A DNA stretch of 64,000 nt from Panaeolus papilionaceus (GCA_015501605.1 JADNRZ010000022.1:558001-622000); one strand, 5' to 3'. Counted from the stretch's first letter, positions 44,924 through 58,802 are shown. Numbers and translations are program-made. Notes: a model not told the origin generated them from the letters alone.

Positions 44924-47900
44924 TCATGACCGTGAATCATTGTCATAATACGAATCTGTTGAGAACTCTCCCATGTCCGTAATCTCAGTCGCTAACGGTG
45001 AACTTGGCAGCTCCCGATCATTCTCCCCAGCACGATCCGTGCGCCTACGTCTGGATCGACGGTTTGGTACAGGATTCGGATTCGGGGCTGCTAACTCAAA
45101 TCCGTCGGATTGAAGCTGAGCCAACATATCAAGAGCCATGAAAGATGGGTCATCAGCGCTAATAGTGGTATTTCCGGCGTCGAGGTCTTGAGGGTTGCGT
45201 CGTTTCTTACTTCTTCTTGTATCTCCTTTTTGTAGACCCCTGAGAATCTCCTCTAGGACATCTGAATCAGGGTTGTTCTCCTGCTCCTCCTTCGCCTTCT
45301 GTCTATTGACTCTAGCGTCCTCCATTGCCAGCAGGCGCCTCTCGGCTTGCATTTTCTCTTCAGCTGCGGTCTGATTCTCCGTCTTGCATTTCTGTAGACG
45401 ATATCAGTGACGTTTTAGTTATCTACAAACTGGTTACACATACCTTGTAAGAAGTTACGAAAGTCTTAAAGAAGCCAAAGAACTCTGATGAGGATACGTT
45501 CTTGTCCTCCTCTCCATAGTAGCTGATGGCATCGGTGAAGATTGTATCCGCACGTTTCACATCGTCAACGAGGTCCTCCAGCTGTGAGTTGGCTTTCTTA
45601 TAGAATGCCCACATCTGGGTACCAAACCTGTCTTGATCCTCAAGTTCGGTGTAGTAGTCGACAAGTTCTTGGTGGATACGCTTCAAGCCTTCCCGTAGTT
45701 CTGAAAGGCCCTTGCGGATTTCCTGGAGATTGACTCTGTAGGTCTCTGCCGGCCTCTCCAATTCGTCAAGGAAGTCTTCCATTTCAGGGAAATGTTTGGC
45801 GACAGTTCGTTCCAGGAAATGAAGCAAGGTGGTATTGTGAACGGATTTGGTATCCACCAACTAAGGTACCTTCTTTAGCATCTTACTTCCCAAAACAGAA
45901 CAAGGGACGTACCTTGTTGATACTGCTCACACGGAAACCGAAGGCTCCTCCCTTGATACCAGTGCCATTCATGTAGTTACCAATGAGCAAGATCAGCTAG
46001 CACGAGGGTTAGCAGTCAGTTCAAAGGAGTCTTAACGCAGAGCTTACCGAAAGTAGCTGCTTGAAGTTCCTTGCATTGAGCAGGTCGTTTCCAGCTTCGT
46101 ACAGCTTCTTAGCGCCTTCATCCAACAGAGACCATGTATCATCAAAGGCGACTTTGTAAAGCATGCTTTCAATACGAGGACCCAGGCGGTTGATCTTGAT
46201 CAGCTGTACCATCAACCTATCTGAAGGGTGCAAGCCAGCAATTTCTTCTGGTGGAGCATTCCTATACACATTTAGCTTTCCAACCTGTTCAGGTGAGGGC
46301 AGCACGGCCTTGAGTTCTCCAAGAATGACTTGCGTGCACATATCGACGTCGAATTGCTGGATGTTGAATGCAATCTCTTCTGGTTCGACCTTGCGGACGA
46401 GCAGCTTGCGAATGAGCTGGATCAAAATTTCTGTGCGAGAAAAAAAATAAGTGGAGGGTGCGACCTAAAGATTAGATTAGAATACATACCGACTCGTTTC
46501 TTAGTCTGAGGATCCAAAACACTGCGAAGCTCGGCCTGCCTGTGTTTAGCTACAAACAAGACATCAGCTTTTGAACACTTCTTTCTACTCTCAAAAGAAA
46601 AACACACCCATAAGATTAATCACCAATTGCTTAGCCTTAAAGTCCTCCTCCATCTCCAACCACACACTATGCATCTGCAACGTCTTCATCATCTCCTGCT
46701 CCTTCTGCGGCTGATCCTCATTCCACAGAGTCTTCCCAACTTGCTGATGTGCAAGCTTATCCCACTGCAGCTGCTTCATCTTCGTGCTCGGCGTAAATGG
46801 CATCTCTTTACGCAGTGCCAACATGTTGAGATTAGAGCCAAGCATGGATGCGCGGGCAGAATTGGGTGCAGTGCTGGGTAGGGAGCCTGCAGAACTGCCA
46901 GAGCCGAATTTCATACCGGGCAGAGGGGGCGGTGGCGGGGGTGGGGGGGCGCCATTGGCAGTAGGGAGCCTTCCTGCCATGATGGCTGCCAGACCCATAC
47001 CAGGTGGAGGTGGCGGCGGCGGGGGTGGAGGGGGAGGAGGGGGTGGTGGTGGTGGTGGTGGCGGCGGAGGCGGCGGAGGTGCTCCGGGCACTTCTGGCGC
47101 TAAAGAGTCGTCAGGATTGCTTGAAGGGCTGTCGTGGTCGTGGTCGTGATCGTGGTCGTGATCATTGCCGGCTTTACTCGAAGGAATGTCAGCATTACTC
47201 ATGGCACTGCCAGGTATGCTCGACGGTAGGCCTGGCACAGGAGGGAGATCCTTAGCTTCCTGTCCTTGTTTACGCGCCTTCTGTCTCTCCCGTTGAGATG
47301 CCGTGCGAGCAAGGAAGTGCTTTTGTAGCTGATCTGCAAATGATCCTGGTGGTGCACTTTGGCCCATGAGTACCTCTCCATCAATTGAAGTGACAACAGT
47401 ATCATCAGTAAGACCGCTGCGAGTTGTCGACCTGCCGAAGTCGCTCTCATCCTCATTTGTCGGTGATGAAGAGCGACTGAGCTCAGTGGACGCGATAGAC
47501 GTGGCATCTTCTGTCCTGGGAGCGAGCAAGCTTCCGCCCTTGAAAACATCACTGCCCAAGGGGGGACGATCTGTGCGTCTAGGTGATCCACGAATACTCC
47601 TCGCACTCTGCAATGAGCCCATCTGGGGAGAGTACTAAAATATCGGATGAATATAAAATATTGTGTATGAACATAAAATAAATTCGCACCATCTTAGCAC
47701 CAACCGCCAACTGCTGCTGGACTTGATCCCTTGCGTCATCATCATCAGCATCCATGAATTGCGAAACACGCCCATTTTCGTCGACAAGCTTCATGGCTGC
47801 AGGTTTATTGACGCCCTTCGCGCCAGGAATCGCCTTTCTTGGTGTAGCTTCAGGATCCTCGTCGTCTTCAAATTGACTACCTGCAGCTGCGGCAGCCTCT

Positions 47901-50406
47901 TTCCTCCTCCGCTTCATGCTCTCCTTGCCTTCCAAAATGCTCCGTGTCTTGTGTCTCTGGAAGTCCTTTTCCAAAGTTTGGACGAGAGCCTTACGATCCA
48001 TAGCTCCCCCATCCAGAATGGTCTCCACTCCCTTGCCAACTTCCTTCAGCATGCGGAACAATTCCATGATCTGCGCTTCCAGCTGGGCGATCTTCTCCTC
48101 ATACGAAGCTTTCTGTGCATCCATCTGGCATTGTAGTCTGGTGGAATTCTCTCGTGAGACCGCAAGCTTCTGTTCCAACGACGCGATCTGATCTTTCAGT
48201 TTACCAACCAGACCTTCTTGTCCCTGCGCGACTTCGGTCTCCAAGCCTTCCTTCTCAAGCTTTAGGCGCCCAACGAGTGCTCGAAGCTCCGTAGTCTCGC
48301 TCTCGACGTTCTGCAACCTCTCCGACTCATTGAACTGGGCAATCAGTCTTTCCACTGAAAGACCAACCCGCTGTTCGGCTCCGGCCAATTTCTTGTTAAG
48401 AACGACATCTGTAACCATAGAGTCGAGCAACTGATAATAATGCACCAACGAAGGACCCTCCTCTCTAATGAGAAGCAGGTGTTGCATGATCGACAGGAAA
48501 TACTGGTGGGCCATGGTGCCTTGTGTCTTACTGAAAATAGCGTTATATACATCCTGAGGGTTGCCCAAATCTTTGAGGATATCTTGATCTAGGCGTTCTC
48601 GAAGAGCCTGCTCGTCCTCCCGGAAGATTCTCTCGATATTCTCAATCTGTTGGTCGATGGTCGCAACGGAGAATGCTGAACATAGGTCGAATATCCGTCT
48701 GAGCCCAGCCGATTCCATTTGGGAACGGTAATGTAGCCGTAGATCGAAGTCATCGACTTTGAGGATGGCAGATATGAGGTATAAATTTGTGAGCTATGGG
48801 TGTGGTTAGTAAGTCCGAAAAGTATGGCCAGCAAAGTATCATACAGCGTAGTCGTTTAAACTTCCATCGGCGCCAGCTTTGCGAACCTCCTCACTGGCGC
48901 CTACGAGGCTGCCCATTTTTCCACGACCAGAAAGACTCTGCTCCATAGACCTGAACCAATAATCAAAGCTTCCATGAGTATCATTATTGGCTATACTCAA
49001 GGTTTCAAGGGCTGCTAGGACTTGGGGATGTGCCTCGCCGTTTCGAAATACTGCGAGATAAATGAGGATCTCCAAGATAATTTTACGGGTGGGAAGGTAG
49101 GGGCTATTGAGGGAAGAGGCGATAAGCGTGGGCATGCTTGCGTGGCTGAAGGCATCTGAAAACTGTCCCTGAAAATCGGTCAGCTTCAGAGAGGGTATGC
49201 CACAGATTTATCTATTTATTTACCGCAGAGTTAGTTATGAGTCGCAAACATTTCGCAATCTCGTATTCCAGTGTAGCTTCAGCATTAGACCTGATCAATC
49301 AAAACGTCAACGGGATATAAATAAACTTTATGGGGGGGAGCTTACCTGGCAGAACCCTTTCTACTCAGATTCTGGAGCGTTTGGGCGAGTACAAGAGTTC
49401 CTTGAGTAGAAATGAACTTGGCGAACCAGCTGAGGAGCTGCTAGTTAGTGCACGATAAAACTGCCGACAGCTACAATGCTCACGTCACTTCTTTCGTCCG
49501 CAGAGATACAGCAAGACTCCCCACTTGTTTGGCGGTTATAGTCTTGTCTACGAACTTGCGGATATACCATTCTGGTGTATCTGTAATGGCCCCAGCGTGA
49601 CCTGATTCATGTTGTTTCCGAGATTGCTCTTCGCGGTGACGTTCCTCGTTCCATCGTATTTGTTCGTCGTTGTAAACGATATGCCACTTCTGATCGATAT
49701 TGAGCATAGAAAGATCGGCAAGTCCGCGCTCTCGCTTCACATTCTCAAAGAGAACTTCGATCTCTGCTTCATCTTTTGGTCTTGGAAAGTTAAAGGCTTC
49801 GGCGTGGTGTCGATGATGAATAGAAAAGGGCGAGTGGGGTAGATGGGACCCGCTTTCGGAGTTGGATAGTGACATGGCGTATGCTGAAGTTCTGTTAGAT
49901 TCCGACCGAAAAGTCACAGCAGAATTGGGCCGAGTGGAGGAGCGGTTACCCTGGGTGGCGTACTGACCAAAATCCATATTCTGACGGCTGGGAGAGGAAG
50001 AAGAAACCTCTTGTCGAGTCAGTCTTGCGGAAGCGGGTTGGCGCATCGTTGGTTTCGAGGGTGACACAATACTGCGACCGGCATCCTCGTACAAAGTCGA
50101 GTCTGTTGATATTGAAGGATTCGGGGAATTTTGTCTCGGAAAGAATTGTTCTGATCCTCTTTCTCTCTCTATTCTCGATCTTTGCTGCATAGAAAACTTG
50201 TTGAATTCAGTGCCATTGGCTGTGAGATCAGGATTTGTGTTGGGCGCGGAGATACCCTTGATGCCCTGAGACAGAGTTCCAACCAGTGGAGGAGAGCGAA
50301 TGGGTGAAGACAGTTTGTCGTATGGTATTGAGCGTTCATTGAGATCCTGAGCCGATACCGATGATTGTCGCTGTCGACCTTTCATACGATTTAACAAGGT
50401 CGACAT
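44924..50406 (-). CDS. Formin (Bni1/SepA type), actin nucleator
   Basis: A multi-exon gene from ATG 50406 to stop at 44924, roughly 1,600-1,700 aa. The Ser-rich N-terminus (MSTLLNRMKGRQRQSS) leads into the GTPase-binding/FH3 region (DLSMLNIDQKWHIVYNDEQI). A coiled-coil follows (LRALVGRLKLEKEGLET). FH1 around 46900-47090 has a run of about 29 consecutive prolines and a second poly-Pro run before LPGM. FH2 begins STKMKQLQWDKL and includes GNYMNGTGIKGGAFGFRVSS, the actin-binding lasso/knob region. The C-terminal DVLEEILRGLQKGDTRRSKK is a diaphanous autoregulatory (DAD) motif. The protein should build actin cables under Rho control at hyphal tips and septa. Confidence 0.93.
46945..47090. repeat. 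Poly-proline (GGN/CCN) coding repeat and adjacent DH repeat
   Basis: The plus strand reads as nearly uninterrupted GGT/GGC/GGA triplets, coding the FH1 poly-Pro of the formin on the minus strand. Just beyond it (47130-47165) a TCGTGG/TCGTGA hexamer repeat encodes Asp-His pairs. Both are prone to length change. Confidence 0.85.
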
Positions 50407-50974
50407 GGTGGTGTGCTAAAGGTAAGCAAACCTAGATCAATGGTGCGGGCGTTTGGTATTAGTATCGTTTAACGGTAATAAAAAGCTTTTGAATGATAAT
50501 AAGTCGTTGAACTAGATAAAGAATATGTTCATGATGTGAGGGGGAAGGGGAAAAGGCGAGCTGGGCGTTGTCGGCGACGGCGACGGTTGATGGAATGAAC
50601 TTGCCTGTGTGCCCCTTGACTCTCTCAACCGTCGCTGCACTCACTAGATCAAAATGGAAATAGTGATAAATAAATGTAAACAACACTGCCCACCTTTAGA
50701 ATCCTCCACAATAATACCGCCAGGGGTAATTTATTATTTCTTCAACCTGTAAACATATTCTATAGCTTCATGTTCTATATAATCAGGATTTTATGAATTT
50801 ATTTTATCAATGAAAAATACCTGGAAGTTGTGTTTGATTATGTGGTGATCTTGGTGGTCAGCTGTATTTTAATATTGTCAAGTGAGAAAATAACAAGGAC
50901 CAACAACTTGCTTTCCTTCCAACTTCTACTTAGGTTCACGCAACTCTTGCTGGGCAAGTCGTTGTCCATTCACT
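50407..50974. promoter_or_regulatory. Bidirectional promoter, formin and class V myosin genes
   Basis: 568 bp separate two divergent start codons. Composition is AT-rich near 50700-50820. No specific factor sites are recognised. Confidence 0.55.
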
Positions 50975-53900
50975 ATGGCCGAAAATATCTACAGCAAGGG
51001 TACAAAGGTCTGGTTCGAAGACAAGGATCAGGCCTGGATACCTGCAGAAGTATCGTCAGTTACAAAGGGAAACGATGATTCCATCAAACTCGTCTTCCTA
51101 GACGAGCGCGGCAAGGTTATAATCCATTTCAGAATGCTCTATAGCTCTCTAACACGCTTTATTCTCGTATAAAGGAAACAGTCATCAACACCACGGGTAA
51201 AGAGATCAAGGAAGGGAAAGAGGGTCTACCACCTCTGCGTAATCCTCCATTGCTAGAAACGGCAGATGATCTTGCTACACTATCCCATCTTAATGAACCC
51301 TCAGGTACGACCTTTTAATCCACATTGCAATCTATTCTGACTCTTGAATAGTCCTTCACGCCATCCGTAATCGATATATTCAGCATAGTATCTACACATA
51401 CAGCGGCATTGTCCTTATTGCTGTTAACCCCTTCCAACGCGTCACCCTCTACGGTCCTGAAATCATCGCTGCTTACAGCGGTCGTAAGAGAGGGGAGCTA
51501 GAACCGCATTTGTTCGCCATCGCTGAGGATGCATACACTGCCATGAGGAAGGATGGCACGGGTCAAACGATTATCGTTTCCGGTGAAAGGTTCGTCCCTG
51601 TTGCAATGTGCACGCCCCTCTATTTACAACGTTTTTAATTTTTTCAGTGGTGCGGGAAAAACTGAATCAGTAAGATACCTTTCGCGCTTGATAAAATGTC
51701 AATTTTCAACCCGCCCTTTTTACAGGCCAAATTCATCATGCGTTATCTCGCATCGGTCAACCCCCCAGATTCAAATTCCAAGTCGGCCAAACCGAAATTC
51801 ACCCTAGACGAGTCAAGTGAAATAGAACGTCAGATTCTGGCGACTAACCCTATCCTTGAGGCGTTCGGTAACGCTAAGACGACCCGTAACGACAATTCAT
51901 CCCGCTTTGGGAAGTACATACAAGTTTGGGACATTCCTTTTACTCGTGAATCTCTATTAATCGCTTGGACCTAGATTCTTTTCGACGGAAAACAAGAGAT
52001 TGTTGGTGCACGTATTCGCACTTATCTATTGGAGCGTTCCAGAATTGTTTTCCAACCCCTAACAGAACGAAACTACCACATCTTCTACCAACTATGTGCA
52101 GGCGCTCCACTAAAGGAACGAAAGGATCTTGGCTTAGATCCCGACATCAACAAATTCTTCTATTTGAAACAGGGGGGTCCAACATCGACGCCCATCAATG
52201 GCGTCGATGATGCTGAAGAATTCCGTTCAACACAGCAAGCCCTGTCAACCGTCGGTATCAGTGTGGAGAAGCAGTGGGCTGTCTTCCGTCTGCTAGCCGC
52301 TCTCCTCCATCTTGGCAATGTCAAAATCATTGCTGGGCGAAGTGATGCGTCCATCGACGACAATGATCCAGCTCTGCTGCTCGCTACACGGTTCCTTGGT
52401 GTCAACCTGGCAGATTTCAAGAAGTGGACAGTCAAGAAGCAGATCCAAACCCGCTCAGAGAAGATCGTAACGTCGCTCAACGCTACGCAGGCGACAGTCG
52501 TTCGTGACAGTGTGGCTAAATTCGTGTATGCTTGCATGTTCGAGTGGCTTGTGGCAATAGTCAACGAGAGTTTGGCCGGAGAGAACGGAGATGCCGCAGA
52601 GAAGGCGGAGATGTTCATTGGTGTGCTCGATATTTACGGTTTCGAGCACTTCCAGAAGGTACCATATATCTTTTTCTTTGTTTTATTTTCGGGCGCTTAC
52701 CGGACCTTTTAGAACTCCTTCGAGCAATTCAGCATCAACTACGCCAACGAAAAACTTCAACAAGAGGTAGGCATATGCTTCCATAATCTACATAACCCAA
52801 TGTATCTTATCCCGCGCTTTATTAGTTCAACTCACACGTCTTCAAACTGGAACAAGAGGAATATGTCAAGGAAGAAATTAAGTGGAAGTTCATCGATTTC
52901 TCCGACAATCAGCTTTGTATCGATGTCATCGAAGGAAAGCTTGGTGTACTCGCTCTGCTTGACGAAGAATCTCGCATGCCGTCCGGAACCGACCCTTCAT
53001 TCCTCCAGAAACTCAATGCACAGATCCTTGGCAAACCCGAGTACAAAGACGTTTTCAAGAAGCCTCGATTCGGAAACAGCTCCTTCACTATTGCTCACTA
53101 CGCTTTGGACGTCACGTATGAAGTTGAAGGGTTCCTGGAGAAGAACAGAGATACCGTGCCTGATGAGCACATGGCACTGCTTGCCGCAACCAAGAACACC
53201 TTCCTCAAGGAGGTCCTTGACGCTGCCCTCAACTCGACAAGAGGCGTTGAGCCTGCCACGCCCTCATCACCTGCTATTTCAGATTCTGGCAGCGGTGGAT
53301 CACGACGATCATCTGTCATTCCAGATCCTGGTCGTACATCCTTCGTGGCTCAGAGCACGGCGACTGGAGGTGCTAAGCGACCTGGTGCAGCCAACAAGAA
53401 GCCTACTCAGGGTTCTATCTTCAAGGCATCTCTTATCACCCTCATGGAGACGCTCAGTACAACCAACGTGCACTACATCCGTTGTATTAAGCCTAACGAG
53501 CAGAAGAGGCCGTTTGAGTTCCACCCCCAGCAGGTTTTGGGTCAGCTGAGAGCTTGTGGTGTCTTGGAGACAATCCGTATCAGTTGTGCTGGTTATCCTA
53601 CTCGTTGGACGTATGAAGAGTTTGCAGAGAGGTTAGTACATTACATTTATTTAGCGAATTATTCTGACCTGTATGTCATCCAGATACTACATGCTCGTCC
53701 CATCAGCTGTCTGGCAACCATTGATCCAGTCTATGGATCTCCGGACTCTCTGTTCCTCAGTGCTGGAGAAGACGATTGCCGACACCGATATGTACCAAAA
53801 CGGTTTGACCAAGATCTTCTTCCGAGCTGGTATGCTGGCTGCGCTGGAGTCATTGCGTTCAGAGCGTCTCAACAAGATGGTAACGGTGGTGCAGAAGAAC

Positions 53901-56631
53901 GTCAGAAGACAGCTGGCTATGAAGAGGTATCAAAAGCTACGGAAGGCTACTATCAAGATTCAGACATGGTGGCGAGGAATCATGGCGAAGAGGCTGGTTG
54001 AGAGCATTCGTCGTGAGGTGTCAGCGATTCGCATCCAGACGGCAGTCAGGGCATTCCTCCAACGCAAACACTTCTTGGCCGTCAGACACAGTGTTATTCT
54101 TGTGCAGAATCGTGAGTCGACTAAAATAATGATGCTGTTCTTTTTTTATTAAGCCCCACCGCTTCGCATAGGTATTCGTGGCGTGCAAGCACGACAACGT
54201 TACAAACAGGACAGAGTCACAAGCGCTGCCACCCATTTGCAGTCCCTTTCCCGCGGGGTGTATGTCTTTATTTTATTTCAAGCTACCGCAACTAACGATA
54301 AATATTAGTATATCTCGCCGAAACTTCCGAAAGGACGTTCATCACGTCGTCTTTATTCAGTCATGCATCAGGCGTCGTCTGGCTAAGAAGCAACTCAAGG
54401 TCCTCAAGGCAGAGGCCCGATCCGTCTCCAAGTTCAAGGAGATTTCATACCGTCTCGAGAATAAGGTCGTCGAACTCACTCAATCTTTACAAGAGCGAAA
54501 TGCGGAGAAGAAGAAAATTCAGGCACAGTTACTCGAAGTGGAACAACAGCTCCAGCAATGGATCAATCGTCACGAAGAGGCCGATTCTCGAGCCAAGCAG
54601 CTTCAGGGAAATATGCAAGCCATGGAAGCAGAGCTTTCTCAGCGCGATGAGTTGCTAGCTAGCAAGGCTGACTTAGAGAAGAAGCTTGACGACGCTCTTG
54701 CTAAACTGGCTGAGAAGGAGGCCATCATCACCAAGTTGACAGAAGACGTTATTAAGCAGTCCACGACGCTTGAGGCTCAACAACGCGCCCTCGACGCAGC
54801 ACCATCCCGTAATCATGAAGATAGCTCTGTCATCATGACGCTCAAGAACGAAGTCAGCAGTCTCCGCGAGCAGTTGAACCGCTCCAATGCTTTGAACGCT
54901 TTAACCAGAGGTGGACCTCGCATGGAACCCCCTCTTTCTCCCTCTTTCGCACCTGCTCTTCGTCTCGCCGAGGCCAATGGTCATGTCAATGGCAATGGTT
55001 CCATCTCGTCAAATCAAGCCCGTGGTCACCAGCGCAGGCACAGCTCTGCTGGCGTCTTCTCATTGGCTGGCCTTGAGAACAGGAACTCTGTCGACGAACT
55101 CATGAACGAGGTGAAGAAGAACCATGGTGCCAACCGTGCGGTGTCTGTCGCATACAATGGAGAGGACAACTACCTCCGCTTCAGGAACAGCGGTCTTCCC
55201 GATATCCGTGACTATGATGACCCTGCAGAGGAGAAGATTCGTCTCATGCAAGACGTTAAGCGCCTGGACGAGGATGTTCTTGATGGCCTGATCCGAGGCT
55301 TGAAGATCCCCGCACCCAGCTTGACCAATCCTTCTGCCGTCAAGGAGATCCTGTTCCCTGCTAATCTTATTAGCTTGGTGACGAATGAGATGTGGAAATA
55401 TGGATTGATTCCTGAGAGTGAGCGATTCCTCGCCAACGTTATGCAGACAATCCAGGCACACGTCATGGTACGGAATTATTGTACTATTCGACCTTCGTTT
55501 CTCTAACTCCCACTTTAGTCCTTCACTGGAGAGGATGCGATTGTTCCAGGAATTTTCTGGCTCTCCAACGTCCACGAAATGCTCTCATTCATCTGCGTCG
55601 CTGAGAGCGATATGCTTCAGGGCATTGGTCCCGGTGAGGACAACGCCGTCCGACCTTTCGACTGGAACGACTATGAGAGGCTGGTCTCTGTTGTGAAACA
55701 CGATCTCGACAGCTTGGAGTACAACATCTACCACACCTGGATGCTGGAGACCAAGAAGAGACTCGCAAAGATGGTTATCCCCGCCTTGATTGAGAGCCAG
55801 TCGCTGCCCGGATTCACGACCAGCGAAGGCACCCGTCTGTTCAACCGCCTCTTAAACACCAACAGCCAGCCAGCACATAGCATGGACGATATTCTAAACC
55901 TCCTCAACAAGGTTTGGAAGAGCTTGAAGAGCTACTTCATGGAGGAATCAGTGGTTCATCAGGTCATCACTGAATTGCTGAAGCTGATTGGTGTTACGAG
56001 CTTCAATGACTTGTTGATGCGTCGCAACTTCTCCTCATGGAAGCGAGGTATGTTTTTCCACTTATCAAGAATAGATCAAGGAGCTCACCTTAGTCGATAG
56101 CCATGCAAATTCAATACAACATCACTCGTATTGAGGAATGGTGCAAGTCGCGTGACATGCCCGAGGGTGCTCTTCAACTCGAGCACTTGATGCAAGCAAC
56201 AAAACTTCTGCAATTGAAGAAGGTTCGTGAATTCCTATTACAAGTAACTGTTGTTCTAATCCTTGCTTTAGGCAACGCCTGCTGATATTGAGATCATTTA
56301 TGATGTCTGCTGGATGCTCACCCCCATGCAAATTCAACGCATGTGTACCAACTACTACGTGGCTGACTACGAGGTATGCTTCTTGCTATGCTGATGTGCT
56401 CCCTGTCTCATTTCTCGTTTTCAGAACCCTATTTCACCTGAAATCCTGAGGGTTGTTGCTTCACGAGTGCAAGCAAACGATAAAAATGACCACCTACTTC
56501 TTCCACCAGAAACGGAAGAGGTCGGGTCTTACGAAATTCCTCTACCACGAGAAGTCTCAGGACTGGAGACATACGTCCCCGCATATCTGAACGTTTCTCA
56601 TTTACGACGCCTGGCTGCACTGGTTGCATGA
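50975..56631 (+). CDS. Class V myosin heavy chain (Myo2/Myo4 type)
   Basis: About 15 exons from ATG 50975 to stop 56629-56631 encode roughly 1,600 aa. An SH3-like N-terminus ([18 protein letters not shown]) precedes the motor: P-loop [12 protein letters not shown] (split by an intron), switch [11 protein letters not shown], switch [10 protein letters not shown], and actin-binding HYIRCIKPN. Loop 2 is a long Ser/Gly/Pro stretch near 53250-53400. Six IQ-type motifs follow ([45 protein letters not shown]). Then come a coiled coil and the DIL cargo-binding globular tail ([36 protein letters not shown]). It carries vesicles and organelles along formin-made actin cables. Confidence 0.95.
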
Positions 56632-56763
56632 TGACGATGACGAGTATGATGATGATGATGATACCTTCGGAAGTTTATAAGATGATGTCTTCTATCGCCC
56701 TTTCTTTAATATACCTTCGGTAATTGTTTGTTACACTTTTCTTTCCTACTATCTTGAATTCCT

Positions 56764-57691
56764 TTATTCAACATCTTTGGGCTCTGTGGAGAGGAGATTA
56801 ATGGTAATGCCGTCGTCAATCTGCTCTGCAAGTGGCTTTGAATTGTCAAGAAGAATATCGTCTTCGTCATCTTCTTTTGAAGGTTTGTATAGTCGCAAAA
56901 GCTAATTGCATGATCTTAGATTCAGATCTTGAATGATAAGAATTTAGGATCCCTTACTTGATGTTGATTGGAAGGAACCTTGAATTCTGCGACCACAAAG
57001 TCCAGAACCCTGCCAGTGACAAGATGCTATCCCCCGACGTCAGAAACATACGCACAGATAGAATATTGTTTCGAGTGACCTTGCGAAACCACAACACCTT
57101 CTCGGCTTTCTCGTAGGAAACCCTGACATGTACTCGTCCATCCATGGGCACTGAAGCAGTTCGATCCTTAGGATCTCCAGCAACAGCTTTATGCCTCATC
57201 TTCATTAACTCTAACTTCTGCCATTGCGCAAATTTGACTGGATCTTTTGGCGGTTTGTTCTTTCGAACCTTTGCTGTGGAAAATGCGGCCGTTTTTACTC
57301 GTTGTGTACTTGTGGATGCTTTAGCCTCTGGTTGAGCAGTCTTTAATGAAGCACAATCGTGAGTGTCCGCGAACCGATGCCTACCCTCTTAATTAAGGAG
57401 TATCGCAACATACAATAAACAGTAGACGTACTCAGCACAGAACACGCTCTCACAAGATGCACACTTTCCATCTGGCAAACCCGGATTTCGACAAGCACTG
57501 AGAGAGCACCGAGTTAACTGGTCTGCGAAACGAGACGAGTGAGAGTTCCCAGCAATAGCAGGGCATTCATGACGATCTGGTTGTATATGATCTGAACAAA
57601 ATGTTTGTTGACAAGCACATGTTATTGGCAAGAAATCAAGAACATTGCACGATGGCAAGGTGCAGTGAGCACCGATGGGTGGGAGTTCCAT
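56764..57691 (-). CDS. AN1-type zinc-finger protein, Cuz1/ZFAND1-like
   Basis: From ATG 57691 (MELPPIGAHCTLPSCNVLDF) to TAA at 56764-56766, with short introns. Two AN1 zinc-finger units are visible from the Cys/His spacing: HCTLPSCNVLDFLPITCACC-like start with CSDHIQPDRHECP, and CSLSACRNPGLPDGKCASC continuing into HRFADTHDC. A basic linker and a C-terminal ubiquitin-like region (VRVSYEKAEKVLWFRK, DDGITINLLSTEPKDVE) complete the layout. In yeast and human, Cuz1/ZFAND1 bring Cdc48/p97 and proteasomes to arsenite-damaged or stress-granule substrates. The gene starts 93 bp from the divergent Vps2 gene. Confidence 0.85.
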
Positions 57692-57784
57692 TTCAAGAGG
57701 TTCGCGTCACGGCGACTCGACTTGGATTTTGATCACTACTGCGGCCCCTTTAGGCCACTCCTTACTCTACTTACCTCCCCCATC

Positions 57785-58737
57785 ATGAACATCATCGTAT
57801 GTCCAGAATGCTCTGTTTGACTACATTCCTAACAATGTTAATCAGGAATCACTATTTGGTCGAACTGTTACGCCAGCTGAGCGGCTACGTCAACACCAAC
57901 GCTCGTTGACAAAGGCCCAGCGCGAACTGGACAGAGAACGCTCCAAACTTGAGCAGAGCGAGAAGAAGCTCGTCATGGATATCAAGAAGTCTGCTAAAGC
58001 GGGACAAATGGTGAGCCGGCGTCATCATCTTTCGTCGCGGACGGATTGAGTTGATGCCATGCTAGAATGCTTGCAAAGTCATGGCGAAGGATCTCGTTCG
58101 CACCCGGCGATACGTTCAGAAATTCCATCAAATGCGTACGCAACTGCAGGCTGTTGGCTTGAGGATACAAACTCTCAGAAGCAACCAGCAAATGGCAGAA
58201 GCTATGCGTGGTGCCACAAGGGTAATTGCCTTCTGTTTCTTAGGTCTCAACATAGCTTATAACTCGTCATGCAGGCAATGGCGGGCATGAACCGAGGTCT
58301 CAATCTACCATCAATTCAAAAAATCATGAACGATTTTGAGCGGGAGAGTTCGATGATGGACATGAAGGAGAATATGATGTCTGATGCAATTGATGATGTT
58401 ATGGATGAGGAGGAAGACGAAGAAGAGGAAGAAGATAAGATCCTAAAGGAAGTGCTAGATGAGATAGGTGTTGATCTATCCCAGAAGGTATATCATTATG
58501 CTTTATATCCAATAGCTCCTCTCAATTTACCCTATTTTACAGTTAACTGATGCTCCAACGGGTCTAGCGACAGCATCTACTCTCGCAAACAAGCAGCCTG
58601 TTGCTATCGGCGAGCTATCAAGTCCTTCACCTCTTGCCCGTGCTGATTCTGGACCAGCAAATAATAACACTTCGAGTAACAAGTTGTCCGATGAAGATGC
58701 TCTGCAGGCTCGTCTAGACGCCCTCCGGAGAGGATAG
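57785..58737 (+). CDS. VPS2: ESCRT-III subunit Vps2/CHMP2
   Basis: The first exon is only 12 nt (Met-Asn-Ile-Ile, 57785-57796), spliced to ESLFGRTVTPAERLRQHQRS at 57846. The basic helical core (REL-DRERSKLEQSEKKL, VMAKDLVRTRRYVQKF, RSNQQMAEAMRGAT) is the Snf7-fold. An acidic stretch (EEEDEEEEEDK) follows and the end DEDALQARLDALRRG is a MIT-interacting (MIM1) motif for the Vps4 ATPase. It works with Vps24 and Snf7 in multivesicular-body sorting and membrane scission. Length of about 240-250 aa fits the family. Confidence 0.93.
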
Positions 58738-58802
58738 GCTTTTGAGACTATAGTAGGAGAAGAGGGGGCAGAGTAGTGTATAGTATAATGCATCAAGGAG
58801 GT

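Noticed and set aside
46784..47149. Poly-glycine plus-strand open frame
   Set aside because: Complement of the formin poly-proline FH1 region.
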